Positions 32,926 to 45,076 of a DNA stretch of 64,000 nucleotides are shown piece after piece. Every line of letters begins with the position of its first letter. The stretch's first letter is position 1. The position numbers were made by a program, and so were the translations under genes. Source of the stretch: Heliocidaris tuberculata (lineage: Eukaryota; Echinodermata; Echinoidea; Camarodonta; Echinometridae). The notes beneath the pieces are model-generated. The model did no database searches and was not told the DNA's origin. It worked only from the letters and a program-made list of their open reading frames with translations. The DNA lies in NCBI GenBank assembly GCA_025618425.1, contig CM046847.1, forward strand, positions 14,671,468 to 14,735,467. Direction: 5' to 3'.

Positions 32926-33673
32926 CACTTTAAAAGACTTCTAAACAAGCATGCTTATCTTAATTCGCATTTGTACATTTAATAAAGCCACTCATCATGC
33001 TCGTACACATGAGTTAGGCCTAGCTCTGCGGGCTTGATGTTTTATGAAATATGACATTTGGACATAGGTGTTCAAGGTTATTAAGATGAAGCCATTTAAT
33101 CTAAAAATTCACTGTGTGAGATATATCTTTTACAATATTGAAGGAAAAACAAAAGTAAACACATCTATTTGATTTATTTTAAAACTGATTCATACAGTGT
33201 CTGGGTGTTCATACGGTGCGTTATCCATTTAGATCGGGACTTTCCTTGAATGTCACTCCAAATTTCTAATTTGATGAAATTCAAACTTTCTGTAGTTGAC
33301 AAAATTTATTAAAACCATTGCAGGGCCTCCACAATATATTTTTTTTAGTAGAGAATCTGGATTGGGATTTGTAACATCTGTATGCAAAATAGCCCATGTT
33401 CAAATTTCGAAATTTGGGCCTTTTGGGGCCCATACTTTGGCTTTCAAGCTTCATTTCTTTCTTATTATGACCCTGATTATTTGTTACTTTATCAATTCAT
33501 TGTGAAATTTTTATTTGATGTTTACACTTTTCAATATCTCTTGTATATTATTTCTTCCCACTTTACCTGTAGTCTTGTTCATCATATGAAAATGATTTTA
33601 GGCCTACTTGTTTTATGGAATAGTGTCCATTTTGATATCCTAGCTGTTCTCAATCTTTTTCTCCATTATGCAG
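32926..33673. other. Sequence upstream of gene A, no promoter identified
   Basis: A/T-rich. It ends in TTTTCTCCATTATGCAG (33657-33673), a polypyrimidine-AG acceptor 17 bp before the ATG of gene A, so at least one 5' UTR exon probably lies further upstream; I could not place it. Confidence 0.5.
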
Positions 33674-33690
33674 CTGTGTCATAAAGCAAG

Positions 33691-33889
33691 ATGACTGAAG
33701 TAACATATATTCTGGATGATCTGGACTACTACTCGGAGTCCTACCAGACCTTCACTCGTTGTTCAGGCAAAACGGGTGCCATCCAGGACTGGGTGGATAC
33801 TGCATTCAAGGAAGCGGTGGTTCAGAAACTCGCTAAGAAATGTCAATCTGCAGATCCTCTCAAAGTTCTAGGGATTGGCAGCGGAGCAG
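33691..33889 (+). CDS. Gene A coding exon 1
   Basis: It codes residues 1-66 plus one base, ends in GGAGCAG followed by GTAAGG, and contains the start of the SAM motif. The ATG context is AAGATGA (A at -3); no longer in-frame start exists before the upstream acceptor. Confidence 0.87.
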
Positions 33890-36800
33890 GTAAGGGCCTT
33901 TTGCAACATTCAAAATGCAAGGAAGCACAGCTACAGACCTACTGTATAGCCCATGTAGCCCTGTAGCCCCCACCCCTACCCCATCCTGGATTACTCGGAA
34001 CATTGTCGCGACCAGAAATCAGAGAGCTTGTATATGCCGGTTGCTTCAGGAGGACCATTTACTTCCCTCCCAGGCAGAGGCAGTGCTCCTGGGGGCGGGG
34101 GGCCACAAGGGGGGGGGGCACAGTGTCGCCCCACACACACACATTTTCAAGTACCCCAAAAGTGACCTTTTTATTTCTGAAAAAAATGCCCCTTTTTTCT
34201 CTAATAAGTGCCCCTTTAACTACTAAAAGTGCCACTTCCAGTTTCTAATAAGTGCCCTTTTCAAATCTGATAATTGTTTCCTTATCTCTCTAATAAATGC
34301 CCTTTTCCCCTTTTGATAAGTGCAATTTTACTTCTGATAGGTGCCTCTTTTCCCTTCTAATAAGTGCCCTTTCCCCTTCTGATAAATGCCCTTTTCAAAT
34401 CTGATAAGTGCCCATTTTTCTCTCTAATATGTGCCCTTTCCTCTTCTGATAAGTGCCCTTTTTAAATCTGATAAGTGCCCCCTCTTTACTTCTGATAAGT
34501 GCCCCCATTCACCTATATTTCCCACTGTTTCTTACAAAAAGAGCTATATCTAGCTTCAAAGAATCGGTGCAGCTTTTTGTGGTAACAGGTACCCATATTA
34601 CTACAAAGTTAGTGTAAGGCAGGGAGCTGGAGGCAAGAGTGGCACAATGCCCCCCCCCCCCCCCCCCCCCCTCCCCCCCCCCCCCCAGCAAAGGATATAT
34701 CATTTTGCTCGATTGAAAGTGCCTATGATTTACTCCAAGTAAGGGCAATATTTTCTGAAAATTTCCCCAAAGCTCGCTCGCTATGCTTGCTCGCTCTAAT
34801 AGTATATAAAAAAAGTCAAGCAAATAGCATTATGATTAAGTATGTTGATATTGATGTACATTAGACCTAATTATAATATAAAGAAAAACGAGAGGGTTAA
34901 TGTATGAATTATAAGATCATTTGACATTCCCCCCAAATTAAGTTGTCATTTTTCTTTACCTTTCCTACTAGCAATATATTGTTCTTCTTTGTATGAAGTA
35001 GATAACATCCGTTTAAAACGGTCAATACTTGGCTTATTTTTGTTGTTTATGCACATGTATATACATCCTTTAGCTATGAGTAAAAAATGATTCATTATAG
35101 TACTATGTTGGTGCTTTTCTAAATATCCTGCAATGATGGTCTTTTCATGGATCCAGAAAAGAAAAATCAAACATGGGCAAGAAAACTTTAAATTCATTCC
35201 AGAACGTCTGAACATAGTTACATTGCCATAATGCATGCTCTAAACTTTCGAAATTTTTGCAGCCAAAAGTACATTCTGGAGAAGGTTTTATTTTCATTTT
35301 GAAGCTAGCTTATAACTGAAGAACAAAATATTATGCATAGCTTAACACTGGAATTCTCGTGTTTTTGTATCAACAGTCGTATTAATCATAATTTTTCTTA
35401 CTTTACACAATTCGGTATCACTCAAATAGTATTTGCTTTTTAATCGACAAGTGCTCAGAGATTGTTCTCTCTTCATTTTAACAAAGTGTTCATAAAAGTG
35501 TTTACTTTTTAATGACCTTAAGATCTCTTAACACGTTAGGTATTATTATTTCATTTGTAACTGCCTTTATTTCATCTGTGTGAACCCGATTTACCTTTTG
35601 ATCACTGCCCTTTTTAATGCACGAAGCTATGCCTTTAAGTAATAAAAAGTCATTACCATTTATATTGAATTGATTTTTCAATGGGTCATATCGTTTCAAT
35701 GAACCATCTGGGCCCTGTTGCACAAAACTTGCGTTTGAACGCAACTCGGGAAAATCAAACGCAACTTTATTTTCAGCCAATCAGAAGTGCGCATTAAGGA
35801 CTTGCGCTTGATTTTTAAGAGTTGCGATTAAACGCAAGTTTTGTGCAACAGGCCCCTGGTAACATAATGTGATGTCTTGTTACAATGCCCTTTTCAAACT
35901 AATGTTTACAGAAGATCATTCTATTGTCAATCTGTATCTCAAAATTGTTCCAGATAATCTGATTAGTAAGAGATTCCTCTTCTACTAATGAATGTAACTG
36001 TAACCAATTTTGCAAAACAGAAACATAGAATGGAGGTAGCTTTGAGCTTAATAGGGCAGTATGAAACTTACAGTTTTAGAAGAAATGTACCACCATATTT
36101 CTGTGTATAGAATTTTAAAATATTAAACCAAGCTTGGTTGCTTTCACTTTTCATTCTTAAAATCCAAGTAAAAAAAAAAAAGAAGGAAAAAAAAAGTTGT
36201 CATTTTTCATTATATCACTGTTAATAAATGCACATCCCAAGGACTTCAGCATTAGAAAAAAAAAAATCTGAAATTTTTGCTCGCTCGCTTGCTAATTGGG
36301 GAACCTGAAGCAGTGTCCAGAACAGAACCACAATAAAAATGAATAAGATGATGCTTGATAATGTATTAATTGGACTATAGGGTAATACCAATGTCACAAA
36401 ATGATTCCTTTTTTTTTCACTTTATGTTCACCCCTTGTAGGTGTCCCTTTTTTGCTTGTGCCCCCCCCCCCCCCCCCCCACTTTGAAAGATGCTCCGCCG
36501 CCCCTACTGCCAGGGATGGATCTTTTAAAATCTTTGGGTAGTAAATGCATTACTGTCAAATATCCTGTCAGTGATCTGTTATCATGTGAATGCTGTCTGG
36601 CGGTCTGCATCTGTGAGCGAGCCTTCAGGAGAGCAAGGAAGTGAGCAAAGTATATCTTTTGATTAGTGCTACTTTTCTGATTTTATATTACTCTCTTTTC
36701 TTATCCTCTTCCTTGCAGGAAACATCGACTGTGCCATGCTTGAACAACTCCTTCCGATGTTCCCTCGGATCAACGAAACCATTGTGGAACCCTCCGAGGC

Positions 36801-38166
36801 TCAGAATGACCTTTTCAAGAACTTGGTCAAGGAGAAAGGAGATAGCTTGAAAGAAGTATCCTTTGAGTGGAGAACAGAAACCTCGGATCAGTACTTGGAC
36901 AGCATCTTCAACAGTGAGGGCAGTGTTCAGCCACCGAAGTTCCACTTGATACACGCTGTACATGTCCTCTACTATGTCTCGGACTTGAAGCAGACCCTGA
37001 AGAGGCTGTATGATATGCTTGAAGATGGAGGTCTCCTCTTTATTATCATTTTGTCAAGTAAGAAGAAAGATATTTCACAATTCTTTCGCATTCACTAAGT
37101 TTACAAAGATGCATCGCAAATATGATGTCAAGAAAAAATATGTATCATCAAGATTCTTTCTATTCTTCATTGTTGATCTTGATACAAACACTGTTCCTTG
37201 ATTCCAGCTTGACAATTTGATTACAACTTTTGAAATTCAAGGAGAAGCACTAGTTTTCTCTCTCTCTCTCTCTCTCTCCAAAATATTAGATATGTTGTTT
37301 AAATTTCAGGGGTTTACACTGTCTTTGGCAATGAAAGGGTTAATATTTAATTCGTAGAAATTTTGTCAGAGATCCCCCAATGGGCAAAATAGCTTTCTCT
37401 AAGACCCTTTTAAGTTCAAATAGGACATGAATAAAAAAAGTACTTATGGTACAAAATGATCATTTTTATTTTGTTAGTTGCAAACTTACAATTCCATGGA
37501 ACTAAGAAGATATTGCTATATTTCATACACTTTTCCTTTATATTTTCAAAAGAAAGTGGGAATCAACTTTCTTATTGTAAATAGATTACAGACTAAAAGT
37601 TCCTCCACTAAGCATAAATTTCATTGAACACTGAAGCTAATTTTGACAACTCTGTTTACTCTACATGTACCATGTTATTAATTTCTCTCTCTCTATCCCC
37701 CCCCCCCCCCCACACACACTCTCTCTTTTTTCTTTTCCTTTCTCTAACTGCCACTCTCTGTCTCTGTTTCTGGCTCTGTCGCCTTCTCTTTCTTTCTTCC
37801 TCCTTCTCTTCAGGGCATTCCACAATCATCAAAGTCCACAGAAAGATGAATGAGATGGTGACTGATATGAGGCCCCTCCTATTGACCGATGAGCAGATAG
37901 GAGAGGCCTTAGACTCCCAGAACATGCCCTACTCAGGAGAGCAGGTCACCCGCTACATCCAAGGAACATCCATTTTTGATGAGGGTTCGCAGGAAGGCAA
38001 CCAACTCTTGGACTTCCTGACCCACTCCAAGGAGTTCCGCAAGAAGGCATCTGACAGTCTCAGGGAGGGTATCCTCAAGTACCTGAGAGATCCAGAGTGC
38101 TCTATAGAGAAAGATGGTGAGGTCCTCATCTGGAGACACTGGGTGCCTATGTCTGTGACCAAGTGA
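33691..38166 (+). CDS. HNMT-like SAM-dependent methyltransferase, gene A (3 coding exons)
   Basis: Predicted joins: 33691-33889, 36719-37057, 37814-38166; 891 nt, 296 aa, close to the roughly 290 aa of vertebrate histamine N-methyltransferase. The protein starts MTEVTYILDDLDYYSESYQT. The class I SAM motif is VLGIGSGAGNID (G61-G67), the acidic ribose-binding position is E90 in TIVEPSEA, and FHLIHAVHVLYYV (141-153) is the family's conserved post-motif block. Both introns are phase 1 with GT...AG ends (GCAG|GTAAGG, TTGCAG|GA; TCAA|GTAAGA, CTTCAG|GG). Predicted to be a soluble cytosolic methyltransferase: no signal peptide or membrane helix is visible. By eye the human histamine contacts Glu28, Gln143 and Asn283 are not conserved (Lys/Thr, His148 and Arg/His region), so the substrate is unknown. 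Intron 1 contains a minisatellite and a LINE remnant. Paralogue of gene B at 48857-62985. Confidence 0.88.
34150..34515 (+). repeat. Minisatellite, unit about CTGATAAGTGCCCTTTTC
   Basis: Roughly 17 diverged units of 20-22 bp of the form TTCTGATAAGTGCCC plus a T-rich or AAAT linker. The flanks CAAGTACCCCAAAAGTGACC (left) and CACCTATATTTCCCA (right) recur with the array, inverted, at 58790-59340, so it is a family member with fixed edges rather than a local expansion. Confidence 0.85.
34940..35710 (-). pseudogene. Decayed L1/Tx1-like LINE ORF2 C-terminus
   Basis: On the minus strand, about 35280-35220 reads PECTFGCKNFESLEHALWQC and then NYVQTFWNEF, a zf-RVT motif (C-x3-C, H-x4-C) as in the fragment at 6305-7214. 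Downstream are NHFLLIAKG and KPSIDRFKRML with IASRKGK, the usual tail of such proteins; upstream is NQFNINGNDFLLLKGIASC. Several stops and shifts break it. A MITE (35711-35855) interrupts the upstream end and some LINE sequence may continue to about 36170. Confidence 0.7.
35711..35855. mobile_element. Hairpin MITE, ends GGCCCTGTTGCACAAAACT
   Basis: The ends are inverted (AGTTTTGTGCAACAGGCCC), with inner arms GCGTTTGAACGCAACTC and GAGTTGCGATTAAACGC. CTG occurs at both borders, a possible 3-bp duplication. About 145 bp, inside the LINE remnant in intron 1 of gene A. Confidence 0.78.
36719..37057 (+). CDS. Gene A coding exon 2
   Basis: Begins GAAACATCGACTGTGCC after CTTGCAG, and codes GNID through FIIILS including E90 and the HAVHVLYYV block. 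It ends before GTAAGA. The 339 nt (113 codons) leave phase 1 unchanged, as in gene B (330 nt). Confidence 0.88.
37058..37813. other. Gene A intron 2 (756 bp)
   Basis: GTAAGA donor, CTCTTCAG acceptor after a long pyrimidine stretch. It holds a (TC)n tract (37257-37278) and a C run with (CA)n (37698-37720). Confidence 0.82.
37814..38166 (+). CDS. Gene A coding exon 3
   Basis: Starts GGCATTCCACAATCATC after CTTCAG and codes the C-terminal 117 residues: helix-rich sequence with LLDFLTHSKEFRKKASDSLR and a final WRHWVPMSVTK before TGA. The LLDFLTH block aligns with MLDFITHVRNF of gene B exon 3. Confidence 0.88.
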
Positions 38167-39790
38167 TTTGACAAGTGTACCAATCAGCTAAAGAAATAAC
38201 TTGTGTACAGCTATAGTGTATAAAATCAACCTCAAAGAACTTTACCTGGCATTCTGTAGGTCAAAAGTTAAGGAGTATTAAGGAATAATGTCATAACATG
38301 AAAATGCGTGCGCGGAGCCAAACTCTGACTTGGGTGCCGCGCGTGCCATATTCTTTGCGAGGTCATACAGGTGCGTTGACTTGTCTACTCACAAGTCGAT
38401 TTTACGTTTATTAAGAGTGTACTTAAACTTTCAATACCTCTTTATAGAAGTGATATTTGAAGCCCATATTATGAATATAGCGCAGCAACATGGAACCTCC
38501 AACATATAGAGCAAAATATTTTTCTATGCTTGGTTCCCTTCAAGCCTTCTAGGCAGAGAAAAGTTCCAATCAGCCTCAAATCAGAGACTGCAGAAATATG
38601 GTGGTTTGTACAAACAGAAGTCATTGACACTAGGCACTTCATAAACTGGAGGAATAAATCTACACGCTTAGGCAGGGTTTAAACTTGGCCTAAAGTAAGG
38701 AGGCTTTCAAGAATACAATTCAATTCAAAGCACAAATTAAGTAAACATTTTACTTAACCATTTGGCTTGGCTAAGTAAAATGGCCTAACTCGTATTCAGA
38801 TCAAGTTTAAGCACTTTACTGTAGTAAGCCAACTTTAAGGCAAAATACTTATTGATATCCAGTGTGACATTACATACCTTGTCAAATAAAATGTGCGATA
38901 AGTTTGTCGCATTAGATGTGCGCTTATATAATTTCCTTGTATGCAACTCGGCGTATGTATGATAGCCACATGCCTGCCAATCAAAGCTTTCAAAGTAATT
39001 GGCTCCAGTCTGCTAGTGAGCTTTCTTAGACTTAGGGTAAAATACTTAGCCAAAAGATTCAAATGAATACCAAAGTTGCTTAAGTATTTTATCTCAGCTG
39101 GAAACTGAGAAAAGTTTTCTATAAATATAAGTTTAGCTACAAAATGCACTTTTGTATCATCTCCTGTTCTGCAAGTCGGCGCTCTTTTTGCACATGCTTT
39201 CAATTAGTTTCTAGTCTATATGACAATTTCTTTTGCAGCTGATGCTTGACTTCTGACTTTGCTCTTAGTCTACCTGTAGGCCTTCTTGGCGTATAACATA
39301 TTTTTAAAGGAAAATATATATATGACCAGTTTATTTGCCTGACTTTAACCAAATCAAAAACTACATTGTATTTGATGCAATCCTACCTATATGTTCATTG
39401 TATAGCTATACGAGAACCGTACACATGTAGCTATAAAAATTGATGCCCTGTATAGTAGGGTATCTAAGAGGGGTATCCGTCCTCCCCCCCTCCCCCCCTC
39501 CCCCACGACTAAACAAAACCAACTTATTTATCTTCTTTATGATGTACTTGAAGTTATGCAAGATGTTAACAAAACAAAAAAAGTAGCCTCTCATGGTGAA
39601 AATCAAGATGGCGTCAAAGGTGCCGAAAATGGGCTTTTATTCAATTTCTTAGGGGGTCCCACTGTACCCTTTTGACATCTCCCCTGTAACTTTTTGTATA
39701 ATTATTAGATTTCACTGAAACTTGGTCATCTTATTTAGAATTATATTCCTCACATTTTGATACCAACCAAACATATGTACCTTACTGACC
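38167..39790. other. 3' flank of gene A and intergenic sequence
   Basis: A candidate AATAAA lies at 38653-38658, about 490 bp after the stop. No other gene is recognised. Near 39605 is CAAGATGGCGTC, a YY1-like motif without an attached gene. Confidence 0.5.
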
Positions 39791-39804
39791 GTTGCCATGG
39801 CAAC
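39791..39804. promoter_or_regulatory. Perfect RFX X-box palindrome, copy 1
   Basis: GTTGCCATGGCAAC matches the RFX-family X-box consensus on both half sites. A second identical copy lies at 40616-40629, on the other side of the MITE at 39894-40301. Confidence 0.5.
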
Positions 39805-39893
39805 TGTATATTTCAATACAAACCAACATGGTTTTGAGAAGTTTTTTATATTTTGAGGTGAAAGTCCATTTGGTTTTTAAACTTTAGTTTTAA

Positions 39894-40301
39894 CCCTTTC
39901 GAGACAACTGACCACATTTTGTGGTTTGGCTCAATAACTTTTGATTCAGAGCTCTAAAAAATATACCAGATACATGAGTAGAAAGAGCAAAAATTTCTGC
40001 AAAAACTATGTCCATTTTTGCTGCATGACTATATTCTGTTTGATGCCAAGAATTAAAAAAACGAGAATAATCTTTAAAATCCTTAAATTGGCAACACAAT
40101 GAGAGGTTCAAAATTATGGTTTTTATCAAAATTGGCAATTTTTTTGAACTCTTCGACAGAGTTTGTAACCATGTATATTAATTTAAAAGATTTTACGCCT
40201 TATTAGCACCATGTAGCACTAAAAGAAAAATATTATTGTTGCCAATTTGAAGAACAAAATGTGATCAATTTAGCCCTTAAATAATCCCTGTCCTGAAAGG
40301 G
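39894..40301. mobile_element. TTAA-flanked MITE, copy 2
   Basis: CCCTTTCGAGAC at the left and GTCCTGAAAGGG at the right, TTAA on both sides (39890-39893, 40302-40305). It is alignable with 31125-31531 along its whole length. Confidence 0.82.
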
Positions 40302-40615
40302 TTAATATGGGTTTGATAGAATACTTAGACCAGAAGAAAGATAATTTACATCTCTTTGGTGTATATAAACATCATTTTGATAATGGTCATCTTAATTGCT
40401 TATCAGTAGAGTACCCTGCAAAGCATTATATAAACCTCCCTTTTGGGAAAATTTGAGATTTTTCGACATCTGTCAACACATAAAACACATAAACAGTTAC
40501 GTTACTGGCCATAACTTTCTACCTCATGATCCTAATTCACCGCAAGTTAGACATTCTGTTCGGAATGATATTCTCCATGATTTAAACCAACAAAAATATA
40601 TTTGTATCAATTTCC

Positions 40616-40629
40616 GTTGCCATGGCAAC
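40616..40629. promoter_or_regulatory. Perfect RFX X-box palindrome, copy 2
   Basis: GTTGCCATGGCAAC, identical to 39791-39804, embedded in TTTCC...CGTTATT. Confidence 0.5.
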
Positions 40630-43288
40630 CGTTATTCATGTAAATGTAGTTTTTGACAATATTTTTTAAAACAGATATTGTTTAAAATTCAGTGTAAATA
40701 TGAGTTAGGTATCATAACCAGGCAGCTATGGTATTGCTTTAAATCTAATACACCCAAATAAGATAAGGAATGATTTTTATGCTTTATCTTTATCTTTATG
40801 ACCATTTAAAAATCTTTATTTGTCTAGCCGATTATGTCATGATGTCTTTATGTCTTTCTAATTGGAACAACCAATATTAGCTTGGCCATGTTGAATGAAA
40901 TATGAGCACTGAGGAGATATTTCTATCAATATATGATGTATAACTTTAGAGGTATTCAACAAATTTATGAATAATACATTCTACCACTCTGATAATGGGT
41001 GATTTTTCAAAATGTGTCATTTCTTTACGCCATACCCATGTCTACCTGCACAATATATGTTGTTTTTATTACACATGTATACTAGTTTCTACCTGTTAAA
41101 AGATGCAGGGGCCATAGAGCATTTTTGAATTGGTGGGCTGATGTGATTTTACTCATGAATGACGATTAATGTCGGTTCTGCGACCCATGATATACACTAT
41201 CATATATTTGCTTATAATTGTCTTTTGCCATGACCAGGCTGCTTTATAATATACATCTAATCATTCCAACTAAGATTTATAAGACATACTTATTTATGTA
41301 CAGTATGTTTACATGTACATGTATGAATAACTAACAATTTAATTTGAAATCTTGAAAGTATAACATCTAGGTTAAAGAAAATTTGACATAATGTTTTGAT
41401 GTACATGCATTTGATACAAAGTGAATAACTGATCATGCATAGAAGTAAGAAAGTAACATCTATGAACTTGATATGATGGACTAGTTGATGACGATTTCAT
41501 CTAAATGCTATGTACACAGTGTGCATATAAGGTATCCTACAGGAACAAGGGTTTTAAGTCCTATCTGAGGGACTGGGTAATTGACAAGTAATATATCAAC
41601 AATGACACTGGTGTTCTGATTGTTTCTGAATATATTTTCCATCCACCGAGCTGTCTCACCTATTGTGAAATAAAAAGTTAATCGCTTTCTACTCTAAGCC
41701 TGATCAGTTAGGTGGTAGCATTTTGTCCTTCTGTGACATTGACTATTTCATGAATTTTTAATTCAGTAGATAACCATGGAAACTAGATTTTATCAGCTGT
41801 CAACATCTTTAGTTATACCCTTCACGATGAAACAAAAAACAGCTCACTCCAATTCAGTACTTATTTTTTACAGGCCTACTAATTTTCAAAATTTTTCAAA
41901 TGTTCAACTGATCAGGCTCTTCTAGGCTTTTCCGGGATTGCATACTCTCATTATTTTCAAATATTTTGCCTGCTACACCGTTCCAGTCATTTGTTTATGA
42001 TGCTATCATATGATATATTTCTCATCAGTACTAATACTTTTGTACTTAACAAAATGTGAAGGATGCATTCTGCGATGTTAATCTCGGGTTATATTAAAAT
42101 AAGTGCACAATTACACTTTTTATGTGGTAGAGCAGAGGTATCAAAATCTTAACAGTAACAGTTAGAGTGCAGAGATTTATTTTAAACAACTTATAACTTA
42201 GTCACCATGGTCACACTGCCAAACCGATTCCAAACAGTATGAATCTTATGCATTCAGTGTAATGTAATTTTTTGTTCGATTTTGTGTCAGTCTCGGTCGA
42301 TTTCATTGGTATGACGGGGGTATTAAAAAGAAGATGGAAAGTTCCAAATTAAAAAAAGAGTGTTTGATAAAGATGAACTGATTTTTGAATTTCTTTGTTT
42401 CCTGACAGCATTTTATGAATGCACATGCGAAAGGAAATGCCAAACTTACATGAAAATCTTACTTCTTTAAACAGGTGCTTATAAGCCAGAAGCCTGTCCC
42501 GAAATATTCACCCCATTTTACATATGAGATTTGACCCCCTAAAGTTACTTAGACCATCCATGTCATTCACAAAAAGCTTCTCAGCTCGAATGAAGGCGCC
42601 TGACAAAAATTTCCATTGGGAAGGGGGTGTAACACGCCCCTGAAAAAAACGCCAAAGTGCCCATAAACCTAGCTTTTCTGCCCAAAGCGCTCTGGATGTA
42701 GAGAAAACCATTTTTTGGCATTACAACCTTATTAACTCCAAAGTGTGTCATTCAATTCAGGTGAAATTTACTAAGTACAGTTGTGAGTATTGTAACTTTC
42801 TTGGGGTGCAATTTGGTGTCAAATGATGTTTTCAGTAATAAGTTATTAAATTGTGAAAATTGTATTGTTTTCTCAAAAGTAGATGTTAGGTATAAGCTCG
42901 GTCGAAAGTTGAGTGTAAGAAGGGAAGATTCATGTAGATCGAGGTTTATGTTTTCCCTTGTTTAACATGACTCTAGCGCTCACATCGGGTCTAAATAGAA
43001 TTAATAGAATACGGGCCCGAGTGTCCGTGAAACCATAGTAAGGAATATCGACATTAAACTTTTAACAATAATGTAATCCTATGCAATTGTATTTGTTATG
43101 CGTCACATTGTTTTACATCTGTCTAGATAAATTTATATGTATACATTCAATGAATAAAAAACAAAAACCAATCAATCAAATTTTTAATTCTTTGAATCTG
43201 TATAATTTCATTAATTCTCTATGTTACATTCATTTCGATATATTTTTCTGCTCCTATCCATTTTTTTTTTCTTTTCTGCTCCTATGTT
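40630..43288. other. Intergenic stretch, no gene recognised
   Basis: A/T-rich sequence with only short frames. I find no repeat family, RNA gene or splice-consistent coding block in it. Confidence 0.55.
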
Positions 43289-43394
43289 TTTATGTCTCCG
43301 CCCACCGAATGGGGTCCCGGAGGCAACGTTAATTCGTCCATCCCGCTTTCTCGTTATCGCGATATCTCAAGAAAAATTTGAGGTACATGTATGT
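43289..43394. repeat. Partial copy of the CTCCGCCCACCGAA repeat
   Basis: TATGTCTCCGCCCACCGAAT through CCCGGAGGCA and TCTCGTTATCGCGATATCTC resembles the first part of the element at 45077-46545, then breaks off at the foldback element. Confidence 0.65.
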
Positions 43395-44080
43395 ACAATA
43401 TGTCAAAAAAAAAATTACAACCGGCATTTGGGAATCGATTACGAAAGAAATCGTCTTGCAATATGAGAAGTCATTCTGGATTATGAAAATATAACTATTT
43501 CTCTACCAGTCAGTGAAGACCCCATATGAATTGGTGCAGTAGTCACGAAGAAATAGTGATTTTTGTAAGGTATGTCATCAGTCCCTTCCATCCAAGTTTG
43601 ACAGAAGGGAGACTGACAAAACACAATGAACAATCCCACACTCCTTTTGAACATGTTGAATGGTTTGAAAAGAAAGTTACTGTTTTGTTTTTAGCTGTTA
43701 TAATTGTTATGGTAATGCTTCATTTATCATCATAATTATCATCGTTCTTCTTCTTCTTGTTATTGTTGCTGCAAACAAAGGACATAACACTTTTGATGTT
43801 AGTAAACCTGTGTACGTCGAATAAATTTCTTTCATTCATATGGATGCCAAGAACATCCAGGTGACAAAACATGGAAGAAAGGGACCCATGACATGCTTTA
43901 CAAAAATCCCTATTTCTTCATGACTACTGGACCAAATTGGACGGGATCTTCACTGACTGGCAGTGAAATAGTTATAATTTCATAATCCAGAATGACTTTT
44001 CATATTGCAAGACGATTTCTTTCGTAATCGATACCCAAATGCCAGTTGTATTTTTTTTTGGGGGGGGGGCGACATACTGT
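43395..44080. mobile_element. Foldback element, arms about 200 bp
   Basis: The left arm (ACAATATGTC, GGCATTTGGG, ATCGATTACGAAAGAAATCG, TTGCAATATGA, ACCAGTCAGTGAAGA) is inverted at 43870-44080, ending GACATACTGT. A spacer of about 260 bp holds no gene. The arms differ by scattered substitutions. No target duplication could be fixed. Confidence 0.75.
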
Positions 44081-44619
44081 ATTTATTCAATGAACTTCAT
44101 TGACATATCCATCAATATTTTGTTCGAATATAACATCAATAATCAGAACAATAATAATAAGAGTAACACATGACAAAAACAAAACAATATATCGTGAGTA
44201 TAGCATTCAAAACAAAACAAAAACAAAAACAAAATACTCATAATTGATCAACTAGAAATATAAATTATCAAATCATATACAAGTAGTGTAAGGTGATGAT
44301 ATAAAGAGCCATTACAAGAATTATACACATATATACACTATAATATATAGATATGCCTAATAAACGATTTAAAGGTACCACGTTGATCAATATAGTATAT
44401 CGCAAAAAAAAAATGGCAAATTCTTTTATAAGACTGTCTTCTTTGAGCGACATTATAAATATGAATCTCTCCAGTGTTTATGTCTTCAAAGTTATCATTG
44501 ACTGCTTTAAGATTATCAAAAAACAGTTCTCTTCTTATTCTAAACTTTTCACAAATGGGCCTAATCAAATTAATTCCTAGTTTCTCGTCACCCCCTTCCT
44601 TTTTTCGGGCCCCCCCCCC

Positions 44620-44650
<31 letters not shown>

Positions 44651-45076
44651 GCCATTTGATATTTTTGTTCTGAATTGAAATAAATAAGAATATGTGGGCA
44701 TCTAGACAACCAATTTCCCCTTGTTTTAAGCATTTGAAGTGCATGTACAAGTGAAATTAAAGTTTTGAAAAATGGGTTGAAATTGACCCAAAAGCATTTT
44801 TGTGTATCGGAAAAATATCAAATATTGAATAACATGGAGCTACCTCCTCATTTTCGAGAAATCCGGACGAGAAACTACGAATCAATTTTACACGGCCTTG
44901 CATGACATAATGGAGTTCGTCTCCTACCGTCTGCATACTACCTTCTTCACAAAAACGTATATTCGCTGGTATTTTGTGAGGGCGATAAGATATCTTAATT
45001 TTTCAATTGGTAGGTTATGTGAGCTTACACGAAGTTTGCAGATATTTTGTCTTATGTTTCTATCAGTAAGAATTTT
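44081..45076. other. Gap with poly(A/T) and poly(C) tracts, no gene recognised
   Basis: A C run and T run lie at about 44610-44650. A 131-codon minus frame (44338-44733) crosses these runs; its C-terminal part (ICEKFRIRRELFFDNLKA) could be repeat-derived coding but I do not recognise it. Confidence 0.45.

Larger units (their letters stand above)
33890..36718. other. Gene A intron 1 (2.83 kb)
   Basis: GTAAGG donor, CTTCCTTGCAG acceptor, phase 1. It contains the tandem repeat at 34150-34515, a poly(C) run (34651-34686), a decayed LINE (34940-35710), a MITE (35711-35855) and another poly(C) run (36461-36479). Confidence 0.82.

Noticed and set aside
34150..34515. Regular short repeats considered as a CRISPR-like array
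   Set aside because: Units are contiguous and diverged without unique spacers, in an animal intron: a minisatellite.
40396..40656. 86-codon frame with HGNRYSCKCSF end
   Set aside because: Its end is the X-box motif and flank; no homology or coding context recognised.
44338..44733. 131-codon minus-strand frame
   Set aside because: It is partly poly-Lys from an A run; the remaining sequence is not recognisable and there is no splice or start support.
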